A stretch of DNA of 36,101 bases from SW-4-43-9 sp047617985. Lineage in GTDB: Archaea; Nanohalarchaeota; Nanosalinia; Nanosalinales; Nanosalinaceae. Below, one piece after another: positions 7,846-13,957 of the stretch. The notes beneath the pieces are model-generated. The model was not told the DNA's origin. It did not search any database and saw nothing but the letters and a program-made list of their open reading frames with translations. Location of the stretch: the NCBI GenBank assembly GCA_047617985.1, contig JBLGBS010000007.1, positions 1 through 36,101 of the forward strand. Reading direction: 5' to 3'. How positions within the stretch are numbered: position 1 is the stretch's first letter; every line of letters starts with the position of its first letter. The position numbers and the translations under genes are program-made.

Positions 7846-8583
7846 ATGGTATCGATACAGGGAATACTGACTGCACTTTTCGGGTTCTATGATACACTTT
7901 TCCAGCCAGTGCTTTCACTCGGGCCATATCTTTCACTCGCAGTTTTCTCCGGAATGCTGGCAGGGGTTTTCTCGGTCATCTACTGGATCCTACTTGATAT
8001 CGAGAAGAACAAGAAGCTGAAAGAGAAGATCAGCAACACGCAGGAAAAGATGAAGGAAGCCCGGAAAAACGACAACACCGACAAGGCTTCAGATCACATG
8101 CAGAAGACTATGGAGCTCAACCAGAAGATGATGATGCTCAACTTCAAGCCGATGATCGCCACAATGGTATTCGTCGGACTAATCTTTCCATGGCTTGGAG
8201 CAACCTTCGCACCTACAATCGAAATGACACAGACAGACAATACAACCTTCACCGGAAACTTCACATTCGCGGGAGAAACCACTGATATAACCGTAATTAA
8301 CGAAACCGAACCTGTCCTCCAGATAGACGGAGAGGAAGTCAACGAGGGAGAGAACTTCACAAGACACGGCATAGACTGGACATTCCAGAGATTCGGAGCC
8401 GGAGGCGGAGGATTCCTCGGACTAACAGGAAGCGAGGGAGTAACAACAAAACTCGCAGCAGTATTTGTGCCTCTGCCATTCTCAATACCGCTGGCAGGGT
8501 CAGCCCTGAACTGGCTAGGATTCTACATTCTGATTGCAATGCCGTTGACATTTATCTTCAGGAAAGCGCTGGGAGTCCAGTAA
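7846..8583 (+). CDS. EMC3/TMCO1-like (DUF106) membrane insertase, YidC/Oxa1 superfamily
   Basis: Archaeal DUF106 proteins are relatives of YidC/Oxa1/EMC3 thought to help insert membrane proteins. The 245-residue product has the expected plan: TM1 at about 24-48, a cytosolic Lys-rich coiled coil (about 50-90: IEKNKKLKEKISNTQEKMKE), a Met-rich stretch MELNQKMMMLNFKPM before TM2 (about 103-121), and a final TM at about 222-240. Between TM2 and TM3 is a roughly 90-residue extracytoplasmic insertion with several NxT/S sequons and a glycine-rich turn, longer than I expect for the family. Its position soon after secY is conserved in archaea and fits a joint role in membrane-protein biogenesis. Confidence 0.85.
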   Translation: MVSIQGILTALFGFYDTLFQPVLSLGPYLSLAVFSGMLAGVFSVIYWILLDIEKNKKLKEKISNTQEKMKEARKNDNTDKASDHMQKTMELNQKMMMLNFKPMIATMVFVGLIFPWLGATFAPTIEMTQTDNTTFTGNFTFAGETTDITVINETEPVLQIDGEEVNEGENFTRHGIDWTFQRFGAGGGGFLGLTGSEGVTTKLAAVFVPLPFSIPLAGSALNWLGFYILIAMPLTFIFRKALGVQ

Positions 8584-8596
8584 AAAGCGAAACCTG

Positions 8597-8603
8597 TTTA
8601 AAG
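8597..8603 (+). promoter_or_regulatory. TATA box for the DUF4013 gene
   Basis: TTTAAAG is located 22-28 nt before the ATG at 8625, which predicts a leaderless mRNA. The box is enclosed in an inverted repeat CCTGT ... ACAGG (8593-8597 and 8608-8612), a possible operator. Confidence 0.5.
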
Positions 8604-8624
8604 ATAAGACAGGAATCCGAGTAC

Positions 8625-9251
8625 ATGCTCCGGGAAGCACTTGAATACCCAACAGAAGGAGATGATCTGGTAAGAGAATACGGTATAGCAGTGCTTCTAA
8701 CACTCGGATCGATATTCATTATCCCTGCCTTCATACTCGTAGGATACTACGTAAAGGCTATGAAGAGCACGCTGAAAGGAGAAGAGCAGATACCTGTATT
8801 CAAAGACTTCGTTGATCTAATGATTGACGGACTGAAATTCACAGGAATAACAATCACGTACATACTGACCCCGATTCTGCTGATCTCAGCCGGTGATACA
8901 CTCGGACTGGCAGGATCAATTGGAACAGGAATAGAAGTTATCGGATTCTTACTACTGCTGACAGCTTTCTACATGATTCCATCAGCAGTTGTCAACTTCG
9001 CCAGAAACAACAGAGCAGTCTCCGCATTTAACCTGAAAGAAGTAGGGCAGAAAGCTTTCAGAACAAAGTACTTGAAAGGAACACTTGCTCTTCTAGGAGC
9101 ACTGCTTCTGATAACTATCGCACAGCTGGCAGTAACAATCGTACTGATCTTCACAATAATAGGTATTCCAGCCCTCCTCATAGTAATGCCTGCAATGAGA
9201 TTCTACGAGAACCTTGTCTACTTCAGAATCATGGCGGAAATGGCAGATTAA
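8625..9251 (+). CDS. DUF4013-like integral membrane protein
   Basis: The function is unknown. The 208-residue protein has long hydrophobic segments (about 22-45, 73-95, 100-125, 150-175 and 178-195). The block GYYVKAMKSTLKGEEQIPVF followed by KDFVDLMIDGLKF is typical of the DUF4013 family as I know it: a polar helix turn with an acidic/proline loop between membrane segments. It lies between the EMC3-like gene and cbf5, where many archaea have eL34, cmk and eL14. The family assignment is by pattern and moderately sure; the biochemical role is not known. Confidence 0.7.
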   Translation: MLREALEYPTEGDDLVREYGIAVLLTLGSIFIIPAFILVGYYVKAMKSTLKGEEQIPVFKDFVDLMIDGLKFTGITITYILTPILLISAGDTLGLAGSIGTGIEVIGFLLLLTAFYMIPSAVVNFARNNRAVSAFNLKEVGQKAFRTKYLKGTLALLGALLLITIAQLAVTIVLIFTIIGIPALLIVMPAMRFYENLVYFRIMAEMAD

Positions 9252-9267
9252 AAGGAATTCTAACCAA

Positions 9268-9275
9268 TTAAAAAG
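9268..9275 (+). promoter_or_regulatory. TATA box for cbf5
   Basis: TTAAAAAG lies 23-30 nt before the ATG at 9298. It fixes the cbf5 start there and argues against the in-frame upstream codon at 9214, which would overlap the preceding gene and lie upstream of this box. Confidence 0.5.
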
Positions 9276-9297
9276 AATTCTTCTCAACTTTCTTTTC

Positions 9298-10260
9298 ATG
9301 AAATCAGCCGAATGGTACACAAAGGAAGAAGCAGAGACAGATCCGGAATTCGGAAGCATACCTGAGGAGAGAGGTATAGAGGAACTTATGAAGAAAGGAA
9401 TACTGCTCGTCGACAAGCCATTCGGCCCCACAAGCAACCAGGTCTCCACTTGGATAAAAAATGAGCTCGATATCAAGAAAACCGGTCATTTCGGAACATT
9501 GGATCCAAACGCAACAGGCGTACTCCCGATCGGCCTGAATAAAGGAACTAGGGCAAGCAAAGCCATGAGCAAAGCCGACAAAGAATATGTATTCGAGGCA
9601 GAGCTAGGAGAAGAAAAAGATGAACAAGAGGTAATAGAAGCACTAAACAGCTTTAAAGGGGCCAATAAACAGACTCCGCCGGAGAAAAGCGCGGTGAAAA
9701 GAGAGGAAAGAGAAAGAGAAGTATACGAAATCGAGCTTCTAGAAGCAAGAGGGAAAAAAGTTCTCGGCCGGGTTAAATGTGAATCCGGTTTCTATGTCAG
9801 AGTGCTGATTAGACAGCTTGGAGAAAAACTCGGTACAGAAGCGGAAATGGAAGAGCTGAGGAGAACACAGCAGGCATCGATAGAAGAGGGAGGAGCAAAC
9901 ACCCTTCAGGAAATAGTAGACGCCTACCATTTCTACACCGAAGGAGACGAGGAAGAACTGAGAGAAGTGCTTTACCCAATTGAAAAAGCAGTCAGCCATC
10001 TCAGAAAAATAGCGATCAAGGACTCGGCGGTAAACGCAGTCGCAAACGGCGCCGACCTAGGAACATCCGGAATCTCAAAGCTCCAGGACGGAATTCGGGA
10101 AGGTGAGAGGGTAGCAATCACCACACTCAAAGGCGAACTCATAGCACTCGGCACCGCAGAGATGACATCAGAGCAGATGTTCGACCAAGACGGCACCGCA
10201 GCCACCCTAGAATCAGTACACATGGATCCAGAAACATATCCCAAAAGATGGAAACAGTGA
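9298..10260 (+). CDS. cbf5: tRNA/rRNA pseudouridine synthase Cbf5 (H/ACA RNP catalytic subunit)
   Basis: Cbf5 isomerises uridine to pseudouridine in rRNA guided by H/ACA RNAs, with Nop10, Gar1 and L7Ae. Counted from ATG 9298 (320 residues), the TruB-like catalytic domain starts with GILLVDKPFGPTSNQV (about 34-49) and contains the catalytic aspartate D69 in GHFGTLDPNATGVLP. GFYVRVLIRQLGEKLG follows later, and a C-terminal PUA domain spans roughly 235-310 (LRKIAIKDSAVNAVANGADL, GERVAITTLKGELIALG). The start is chosen from the TATA-ATG spacing. The last 13 nt overlap the following HD-domain gene. Confidence 0.95.
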   Translation: MKSAEWYTKEEAETDPEFGSIPEERGIEELMKKGILLVDKPFGPTSNQVSTWIKNELDIKKTGHFGTLDPNATGVLPIGLNKGTRASKAMSKADKEYVFEAELGEEKDEQEVIEALNSFKGANKQTPPEKSAVKREEREREVYEIELLEARGKKVLGRVKCESGFYVRVLIRQLGEKLGTEAEMEELRRTQQASIEEGGANTLQEIVDAYHFYTEGDEEELREVLYPIEKAVSHLRKIAIKDSAVNAVANGADLGTSGISKLQDGIREGERVAITTLKGELIALGTAEMTSEQMFDQDGTAATLESVHMDPETYPKRWKQ

Positions 10261-10871
10261 TCAAAGTGGAAGAAAAACAGCTCAGCGCCCTAATGAAAGT
10301 TCTTAACTTGAAAGACGAGAAGAGAACTGGCTGGGAACTGAGAAATATTCAAGACCCCGAATCGGTCGCAGATCACTCATGGAGCACCGCCTTTCTAACT
10401 CTAATCTACGCAGAGAAAGAAGAAGTCGATCGAGACAAAGCACTGAGAATCGCCCTCATACACGACCTGGGAGAGGCCGAGATCGGAGATATAGCTCACA
10501 GAGCAGTTGATGCAGAACAGGAGATGGAGGCCAGCGAGAAATCAAGGCTGGAAAGAGAAACTGTAGAAGAAATCTCGTCCAATACAGATGAAGATATTAT
10601 AGATCTCTGGAAAGAATACGAGGAAAGAAAAACCAGGGAAGCAATTTTTGTCAAGGATATGGACATGATCGATATGTGCCTTCAGGCCCTGAAATATGAG
10701 AGTCAGGAACGATACGATCCTGAAGAGGATAACGAAAATTTCCAGGAATACGACGATCTTGACGAATTCTTTGCAACCACAGAGCCAAGACTGAAAACGG
10801 ATACAGGCAAACAGCTTTTCAAACAAATCAGAGAAAAATACCGGAAAGCCAGAAACCCGAACCCAACCTAA
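10248..10871 (+). CDS. HD-domain hydrolase, YfbR/HDDC2-like 5'-deoxynucleotidase
   Basis: HD-domain proteins of this family dephosphorylate deoxynucleoside monophosphates using a divalent metal. The 207-residue product shows the metal ligands in order: ESVADHSWSTAFL (His), ALIHDLGEAEIGDI (His-Asp) and FVKDMDMIDMCLQAL (Asp). The GEAEIGDI stretch is typical of the YfbR/HDDC2 group. It starts inside the end of cbf5 (13-nt overlap), so the two are probably cotranscribed. The exact substrate cannot be read from sequence; a role in controlling dNMP pools fits the dTTP genes further downstream. Confidence 0.8.
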   Translation: METVIKVEEKQLSALMKVLNLKDEKRTGWELRNIQDPESVADHSWSTAFLTLIYAEKEEVDRDKALRIALIHDLGEAEIGDIAHRAVDAEQEMEASEKSRLERETVEEISSNTDEDIIDLWKEYEERKTREAIFVKDMDMIDMCLQALKYESQERYDPEEDNENFQEYDDLDEFFATTEPRLKTDTGKQLFKQIREKYRKARNPNPT

Positions 10872-10946
10872 CTCCCAGTCCTAATTTAAAGTTTCTACCA
10901 GCTTCTATTTCTATACCGAAAGCCGTTGAAGCGTAGCGGAATACGG

Positions 10947-10952
10947 TTTAAC
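10947..10952 (+). promoter_or_regulatory. Probable TATA element for tRNA-Ser
   Basis: TTTAAC lies 25-30 nt upstream of the first tRNA nucleotide (10977), a suitable place for TBP. The rest of the 105-nt gap after the HD gene has another TTTAAAG at about 10884 and nothing else that I recognise. Confidence 0.35.
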
Positions 10953-10976
10953 ATGATCAAACTTTGTGAAGTTTAT

Positions 10977-11122
10977 GCCGGAGTGACTGAGTGGCTAAAG
11001 GTGCCGGTCTTGAGAACCTCAAGCCCGCTTAGGCGGACGAGGATTGAGAAGAGCTCTGCTCTTCGATTCCGATAACCGGTGGGACATCTGCTCCCTCCTG
11101 GGTTCAAATCCCAGCTCCGGCG
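10977..11122 (+). tRNA. tRNA-Ser(TGA) with a 59-nt intron
   Basis: The acceptor stem GCCGGAG pairs with CTCCGGC (11115-11121), and the discriminator G at 11122 fits serine. The anticodon stem CCGGT (11004-11008) pairs with ACCGG (11075-11079), giving loop C-T-T-G-A-G-A with anticodon TGA. The T arm is CTGGG-TTCAAAT-CCCAG. A long variable arm with stem GGGA/TCCC confirms a type II tRNA. The intron 11015-11073 lies after position 37. CCA is not encoded. Confidence 0.93.
11015..11073 (+). other. tRNA-Ser intron at 37/38, two-hairpin family
   Basis: The 59-nt insertion lies between G37 and A38. It contains hairpin 1 (11017-11042: CCTC-AA-, an inner stem with loop TTAG, then GAGG) and hairpin 2 (11048-11064: GAAGAGC, loop TCT, GCTCTTC). 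The same architecture is found in the tRNA-Gln(TTG) and tRNA-Leu introns. A canonical bulge-helix-bulge is not evident for this intron; instead CTTGAG of the 5' exon is exactly complementary to CTCAAG inside the intron. Confidence 0.85.
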
Positions 11123-11133
11123 TGTAGTCTCAG

Positions 11134-11141
11134 TTTAAAAG
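11134..11141 (+). promoter_or_regulatory. TATA box for tRNA-Gln(CTG)
   Basis: TTTAAAAG lies 29-36 nt before the tRNA start at 11170, in the 47-nt spacer after tRNA-Ser, so this tRNA probably has its own promoter. Confidence 0.45.
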
Positions 11142-11169
11142 AATTCAATTCCATCTTAAATTCAGACAT

Positions 11170-11242
11170 AGCCCCCTGGTGTAGTGGCCAATCATGAGAG
11201 GCCCTGGCCCTCTCGACGCAGGTTCGAATCCTGCGGGGGCTA
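11170..11242 (+). tRNA. tRNA-Gln(CTG), intronless, with C33
   Basis: The acceptor AGCCCCC pairs with GGGGGCT, with discriminator A at 11242. The T arm is GCAGG-TTCGAAT-CCTGC. The anticodon stem AGAGG/CCTCT encloses the loop CCCTGGC, giving anticodon CTG at 11204-11206. The body matches archaeal tRNA-Gln and is nearly the same as the tRNA-Gln(TTG) at 12629. It is odd that position 33 is C rather than the nearly universal U. No intron is present. The nuclease gene on the opposite strand ends 2 nt after the tRNA. Confidence 0.88.
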
Positions 11243-11244
11243 TT

Positions 11245-11652
11245 TCACAGTATCAGTTCTTCCTTCAGTTCCTTCTTTAACTCGATAATATCTGTAGGCA
11301 ATTTCTTGGGATCGAAAAAGATTATATCCTCGATGACCGGACCCATGCACTGTGCCTGAAGATAGCGCTTCACCTTGCTCTTTTTATCAGAATGGGAGAG
11401 ATCGGTCTCTACTTCGTAGATATGGGCGGTATCGGAATCCAGTAGGTCGACTATCCAGCCATTCGGTATCTCCACTTCAGTCCGGACTTCGTGGCCGTTA
11501 TCGCTTAAAATCTCGTAGATCGCGCTTTTAACCATGAAATGCCGGTAATCATCGCCGTGCCGGTTGACACCGGAGTACTTGTTCCAGTCCTTGTGCCCTC
11601 CGCATTTCTCGATTATACTCATTTTCTGTTTGTAAAGTTCTTTGTCGTTCAT
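11245..11652 (-). CDS. Putative PD-(D/E)XK-like nuclease or endonuclease-fold protein
   Basis: I do not recognise a named family. The 135-residue protein has a helix with HFMVKSAIYEILSDNGH, a strand EVRTEVEIPNGWIVDLLD and a strand HIYEVETDLSHS, followed by helix KKSKVKRYLQAQ. The E...VD...EVE arrangement resembles the catalytic core of small PD-(D/E)XK nucleases (an Asp and a Glu on adjacent strands), although the final lysine is not in the classic place. It lies between tRNA-Gln(CTG) and the LAGLIDADG gene, on the same strand as the latter. A TATA-like CTTAAAG lies about 20 nt before its ATG. Mobility or defence functions are guesses. Confidence 0.55.
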   Translation of the reverse strand: MNDKELYKQKMSIIEKCGGHKDWNKYSGVNRHGDDYRHFMVKSAIYEILSDNGHEVRTEVEIPNGWIVDLLDSDTAHIYEVETDLSHSDKKSKVKRYLQAQCMGPVIEDIIFFDPKKLPTDIIELKKELKEELIL

Positions 11653-11732
11653 CAGAAATTATTCCTCTTTAAGCCCTTAACTAACTGTAGAATAGGTACG
11701 CTTAACAGTATCAGGTTTCTTTAGCATAAAAA

Positions 11733-12563
11733 CTACATGTCTGAAGCTTTAATGGGGTCTATTTTGTCGATAAATTTTTGTACATCTCTTTGAGCAGCAA
11801 CCTGTCTAGCATGGTTTCCTGCCTTAGAAGTATTAATATTTAAGTCTGAGCACATATCACAAAAATCATCTAGGAGCGGTTTGGATCTATTCTTGAAATA
11901 GACAACTTTCTCACCCTCTTTTCTCTTGTAAATAGAACCATCGGTATCTATCAATCCTCTTAAGCAGGTTCGGCTAAACTCCGTATCTGCCTTGACCCAT
12001 TCAGGAACGCCGACCTGATTCTCAACCTTATCTCCAGAACTTAATCCTGCCTGTTCAAGAGCTTGAACTAAATCTTTGCCGTATAATTTCAGATTTAAAG
12101 CATTGGCATGATTCAACTTCTCTTCACTAAAATTCCTGTCCAAACACTTTTTCGCCAAAAACTTTGCTCTCTCAATTATTCTCTTTTCAACAGAAGCAAG
12201 AGTAATACAGAGATAATGACTACTAATGTAGCGATCTCCTCGATTATAAGAGTGTTTATCAATATGACCATCTCCCAAAATCATTCCTGCAAACTCCGCA
12301 AGAAACTCATCTCTTTCAAGCTCTAACTCCTCTATCTGTCCACGACCATCAATATACTTAACCCGAGTTGATGGAATAGAGCCATCATACAGACATTGCA
12401 ATTTGCGAAAAGATCCTCTGGTAAAAGATGTTGACTTGTAAAGATGGTTTCTAAAGTCAGAATCTATCCTTTCAGATATTTGGGATATCGAATAACCCTG
12501 ATTCTTCAAATCATCATAAACTTCTCTTAACTTGTTCTTCTCAACAGAAATTCTTTCTTGCAT
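11733..12563 (-). CDS. LAGLIDADG homing endonuclease, free-standing
   Basis: LAGLIDADG enzymes cut long DNA target sites and spread introns or inteins. Counted from ATG 12563 (276 residues), the two motifs are LAEFAGMILGDG (88-99) and CLRGLIDTDG (200-209), each with the catalytic Asp, which indicates a two-domain monomeric enzyme. Residues 1-60 look like a helix-turn-helix region (GYSISQISERIDSDF). I prefer the start at 12563 over the in-frame ATG at 12587 because the TATA box at 12591-12598 is too close to the latter. The gene is visibly more AT-rich than its neighbours, which suggests horizontal acquisition. It is not inside an intron or intein: it lies between two tRNA-Gln genes, divergent from the intron-bearing one. 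Confidence 0.88.
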   Translation of the reverse strand: MQERISVEKNKLREVYDDLKNQGYSISQISERIDSDFRNHLYKSTSFTRGSFRKLQCLYDGSIPSTRVKYIDGRGQIEELELERDEFLAEFAGMILGDGHIDKHSYNRGDRYISSHYLCITLASVEKRIIERAKFLAKKCLDRNFSEEKLNHANALNLKLYGKDLVQALEQAGLSSGDKVENQVGVPEWVKADTEFSRTCLRGLIDTDGSIYKRKEGEKVVYFKNRSKPLLDDFCDMCSDLNINTSKAGNHARQVAAQRDVQKFIDKIDPIKASDM

Positions 12564-12590
12564 TATTTGACCACTACAAGAATACATCAG

Positions 12591-12598
12591 TTTTTAAA
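12591..12598 (-). promoter_or_regulatory. TATA box for the homing endonuclease gene
   Basis: On the minus strand TTTAAAAA lies about 28-35 nt before the ATG at 12563. The plus-strand tRNA-Gln(TTG) starts 31 nt away in the other direction, so the two promoters are back to back. Confidence 0.5.
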
Positions 12599-12650
12599 CC
12601 TTAACAAATTATTGATTACTACAGGTATAGCCCCCTGGTGTAGCGGTCAA

Positions 12651-12682
12651 ACTGTTAGATGTTTGACTTCTGACAGGATCAT
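12651..12682 (+). other. D-loop intron of tRNA-Gln(TTG), canonical bulge-helix-bulge
   Basis: This 32-nt intron sits at about position 21/22. A 4-bp helix GGTC/GATC is flanked by two 3-nt bulges, AAA and ATT, followed by an 8-bp inner stem CTGTTAGA/TCTGACAG. Cutting after the second base of each bulge joins GGTCAA to TCATA, exactly the arrangement of the intronless tRNA-Gln(CTG). The agreement between predicted cleavage and comparison with the paralogue makes this a strong call. Confidence 0.87.
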
Positions 12683-12698
12683 TCATATCGGCCTTTGG

Positions 12699-12754
12699 AA
12701 CCTCAAGTCTCTCCAAGACGGGGATTGAGAAGATCTCTGATCTTCGAAAAGGAT
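12699..12754 (+). other. tRNA-Gln(TTG) intron at 37/38, two-hairpin family
   Basis: The 56-nt insertion follows G37. Hairpin 1 (12701-12723) has CCTC-AA, inner stem GTCT/AGAC and GGGG. Hairpin 2 (12729-12745) has GAAGATC, loop TCT, GATCTTC. The exon CTTT pairs with AAAG near the intron 3' end, giving a relaxed bulge-helix-bulge. The start AACCTCAAG is identical to the tRNA-Ser intron. Confidence 0.87.
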
Positions 12755-12844
12755 AGCCGGTGACGGAGGTTCGAATCCTCTGGGGGCTAACCACTTATTC
12801 ACTTCTACAATAGTTTTGGACTGAAACACTCGAAATATATGTTG

Positions 12845-12852
12845 TTTAAAAG
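12845..12852 (+). promoter_or_regulatory. TATA box for the secreted-protein gene
   Basis: TTTAAAAG lies about 40 nt before the ATG at 12890, which gives a short leader that includes the GGTGGT ribosome-binding site at 12877-12882. The gap 12790-12889 holds nothing else that I recognise. Confidence 0.5.
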
Positions 12853-12889
12853 CTTGGAGTTTTCATGGCCTTTCTAGGTGGTAAACAGT

Positions 12890-13546
12890 ATGAAAACAAA
12901 ACTTCTAACACTCAGTTTAGCAGCTATAGCAATTTTTGGATTAGCGACAGCACAGTCAACAGTCAATGTCGAAGGCCAGTACGCAGAACCGGCGCAGGCA
13001 TCTCCTGGAGACGATATCTCCAACCAGATGTTCAGCGTTATGATCGACGGTTTAAGCGCTGACGGAGACACAGACTATGTCTACTTCGAGTTCCCGAATG
13101 AATTCGAGGGACAGCTATCCCCTAACACTGTCGACAGCAATGTATCTGTTTCAAGCAGTAACAGCCTTGTAGACTACGATAACGACAGTGTCCAGGAAAC
13201 AGTTGAAGTAGGACTGAGCCAGGACGGAAACAACTCAGTCACAGCAGAAGTAATCCTTGACGCAGGAGTTACATATCCGGATCAGTTCGAGGACTTTGAA
13301 GTGAATGTAGCTGTCGAGGACAGCAGTAACGGAGAAGACTCAACCTCTCTAGAAGTAACCAATTCAGCATCTGAAGAAGACGAAACATCTGAAAACCCAG
13401 AAGCTGGAACAGGAGGAGAGACAGATCCTTCACAGGAAACAGAAAACGAAGAATCGAGAGAAGATCCTGAAGGAACCGAGTCAGACTCATCAGATTCCGA
13501 AGGCCTTCTAGGAGGAATCCTTGGAATCTTCACAGGGCTTTTCTAG
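12890..13546 (+). CDS. Secreted or surface-anchored acidic protein, function unknown
   Basis: The 218-residue product begins with a clear signal peptide: basic MKTK, a hydrophobic core LLTLSLAAIAIFGL, and an ATA cleavage motif near residue 20. The mature part resembles a beta-sandwich (residues 25-150) with many Ser/Asn/Asp and several NxS/T sequons. Then comes a Glu/Ser/Thr-rich linker (about 155-205) and a short hydrophobic carboxy end, GLLGGILGIFTGLF. The end could be a membrane tether. I chose ATG 12890 rather than the upstream GTG at 12878 because the ribosome-binding site lies between them. A pyrimidine-rich terminator-like tract follows. Confidence 0.75.
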   Translation: MKTKLLTLSLAAIAIFGLATAQSTVNVEGQYAEPAQASPGDDISNQMFSVMIDGLSADGDTDYVYFEFPNEFEGQLSPNTVDSNVSVSSSNSLVDYDNDSVQETVEVGLSQDGNNSVTAEVILDAGVTYPDQFEDFEVNVAVEDSSNGEDSTSLEVTNSASEEDETSENPEAGTGGETDPSQETENEESREDPEGTESDSSDSEGLLGGILGIFTGLF

Positions 13547-13557
13547 AGCCCTTCCAT

Positions 13558-13577
13558 TTCTTTCTTATCTTTTTCTA
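13558..13577 (+). terminator. T-rich termination tract
   Basis: A pyrimidine tract with several T runs (TTTCTTTC, CTTTTTC) directly follows the stop of the secreted-protein gene. Archaeal termination commonly occurs at such tracts. Confidence 0.4.
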
Positions 13578-13591
13578 ACCAATTTCAGAAC

Positions 13592-13873
13592 ATGACAGAA
13601 GTACGCGCATCCCATATTCTAGTAGACAACGAAGAGCACGCCAACCAGATCAAACTCGAGCTTGAGAGAAACGATAAAACATTCGCAGAGATGGCAAAGG
13701 AGAAATCGGAAGGGCCTTCCGGCGACAATGGTGGAGACCTAGGTTTCTTCAGCCGAGGCGACATGGTGAAACCGTTCGAGAAGAAAGCGTTCGAAATGGA
13801 TGTAGGAGAAGTATCCGATCCTGTAAAGACGGAGTTCGGATGGCATCTGATCAAGAAAACTGACGAAAAATAG
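13592..13873 (+). CDS. Parvulin-type peptidyl-prolyl cis-trans isomerase
   Basis: Parvulins catalyse proline isomerisation during protein folding. The 93-residue single-domain protein displays the family pattern in order: VRASHILVDNEEHA, FAEMAKEKSEGPSG, DNGGDLGFFSRGDMV, PFEKKAFEMDVGE, and VKTEFGWHLIKK. There is no signal peptide, so it is cytosolic. The length equals that of a minimal parvulin. It precedes the uS13 operon by 84 nt, with a strong TATA box between. Confidence 0.93.
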   Translation: MTEVRASHILVDNEEHANQIKLELERNDKTFAEMAKEKSEGPSGDNGGDLGFFSRGDMVKPFEKKAFEMDVGEVSDPVKTEFGWHLIKKTDEK

Positions 13874-13917
13874 CAAGGTTTTCCCTCAAAAAGGCTGGGT
13901 TCAACACCTAGTCCACC

Positions 13918-13929
13918 TTTATAAAATTT
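13918..13929 (+). promoter_or_regulatory. TATA box for the uS13-uS4-uS11-rpo3 operon
   Basis: TTTATAAAATTT is the best TATA box of the window and lies about 30-40 nt before the uS13 ATG at 13958. It marks the start of the second ribosomal operon. Confidence 0.6.
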
Positions 13930-13957
13930 AACCGAGATTTTCAGGGTACGGGTTATC

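Larger units (their letters stand above)
12629..12789 (+). tRNA. tRNA-Gln(TTG) with two introns
   Basis: The acceptor AGCCCCC pairs with GGGGGCT (12782-12788), with discriminator A at 12789. The T arm is GGAGG-TTCGAAT-CCTCT. The anticodon stem TCGGC pairs with GCCGG (12756-12760), and the loop C-T-T-T-G-G-A gives TTG. Compared with tRNA-Gln(CTG), there is an extra segment in the D loop (12651-12682) in addition to an intron at 37/38 (12699-12754). Removing both yields a standard 73-nt tRNA whose 5' half matches the CTG isoacceptor. Confidence 0.9.

Noticed and set aside
11170..11242. tRNA-Gln(CTG) as a pseudogene
   Set aside because: All stems pair fully and the T loop is intact; only C33 is unusual, which is not enough to call it dead.
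13895..13911. T-arm-like hairpin CTGGG-TTCAACA-CCTAG before uS13
   Set aside because: No acceptor, anticodon or D arm can be built around it. It is probably a chance hairpin or a 3' end of the parvulin mRNA.
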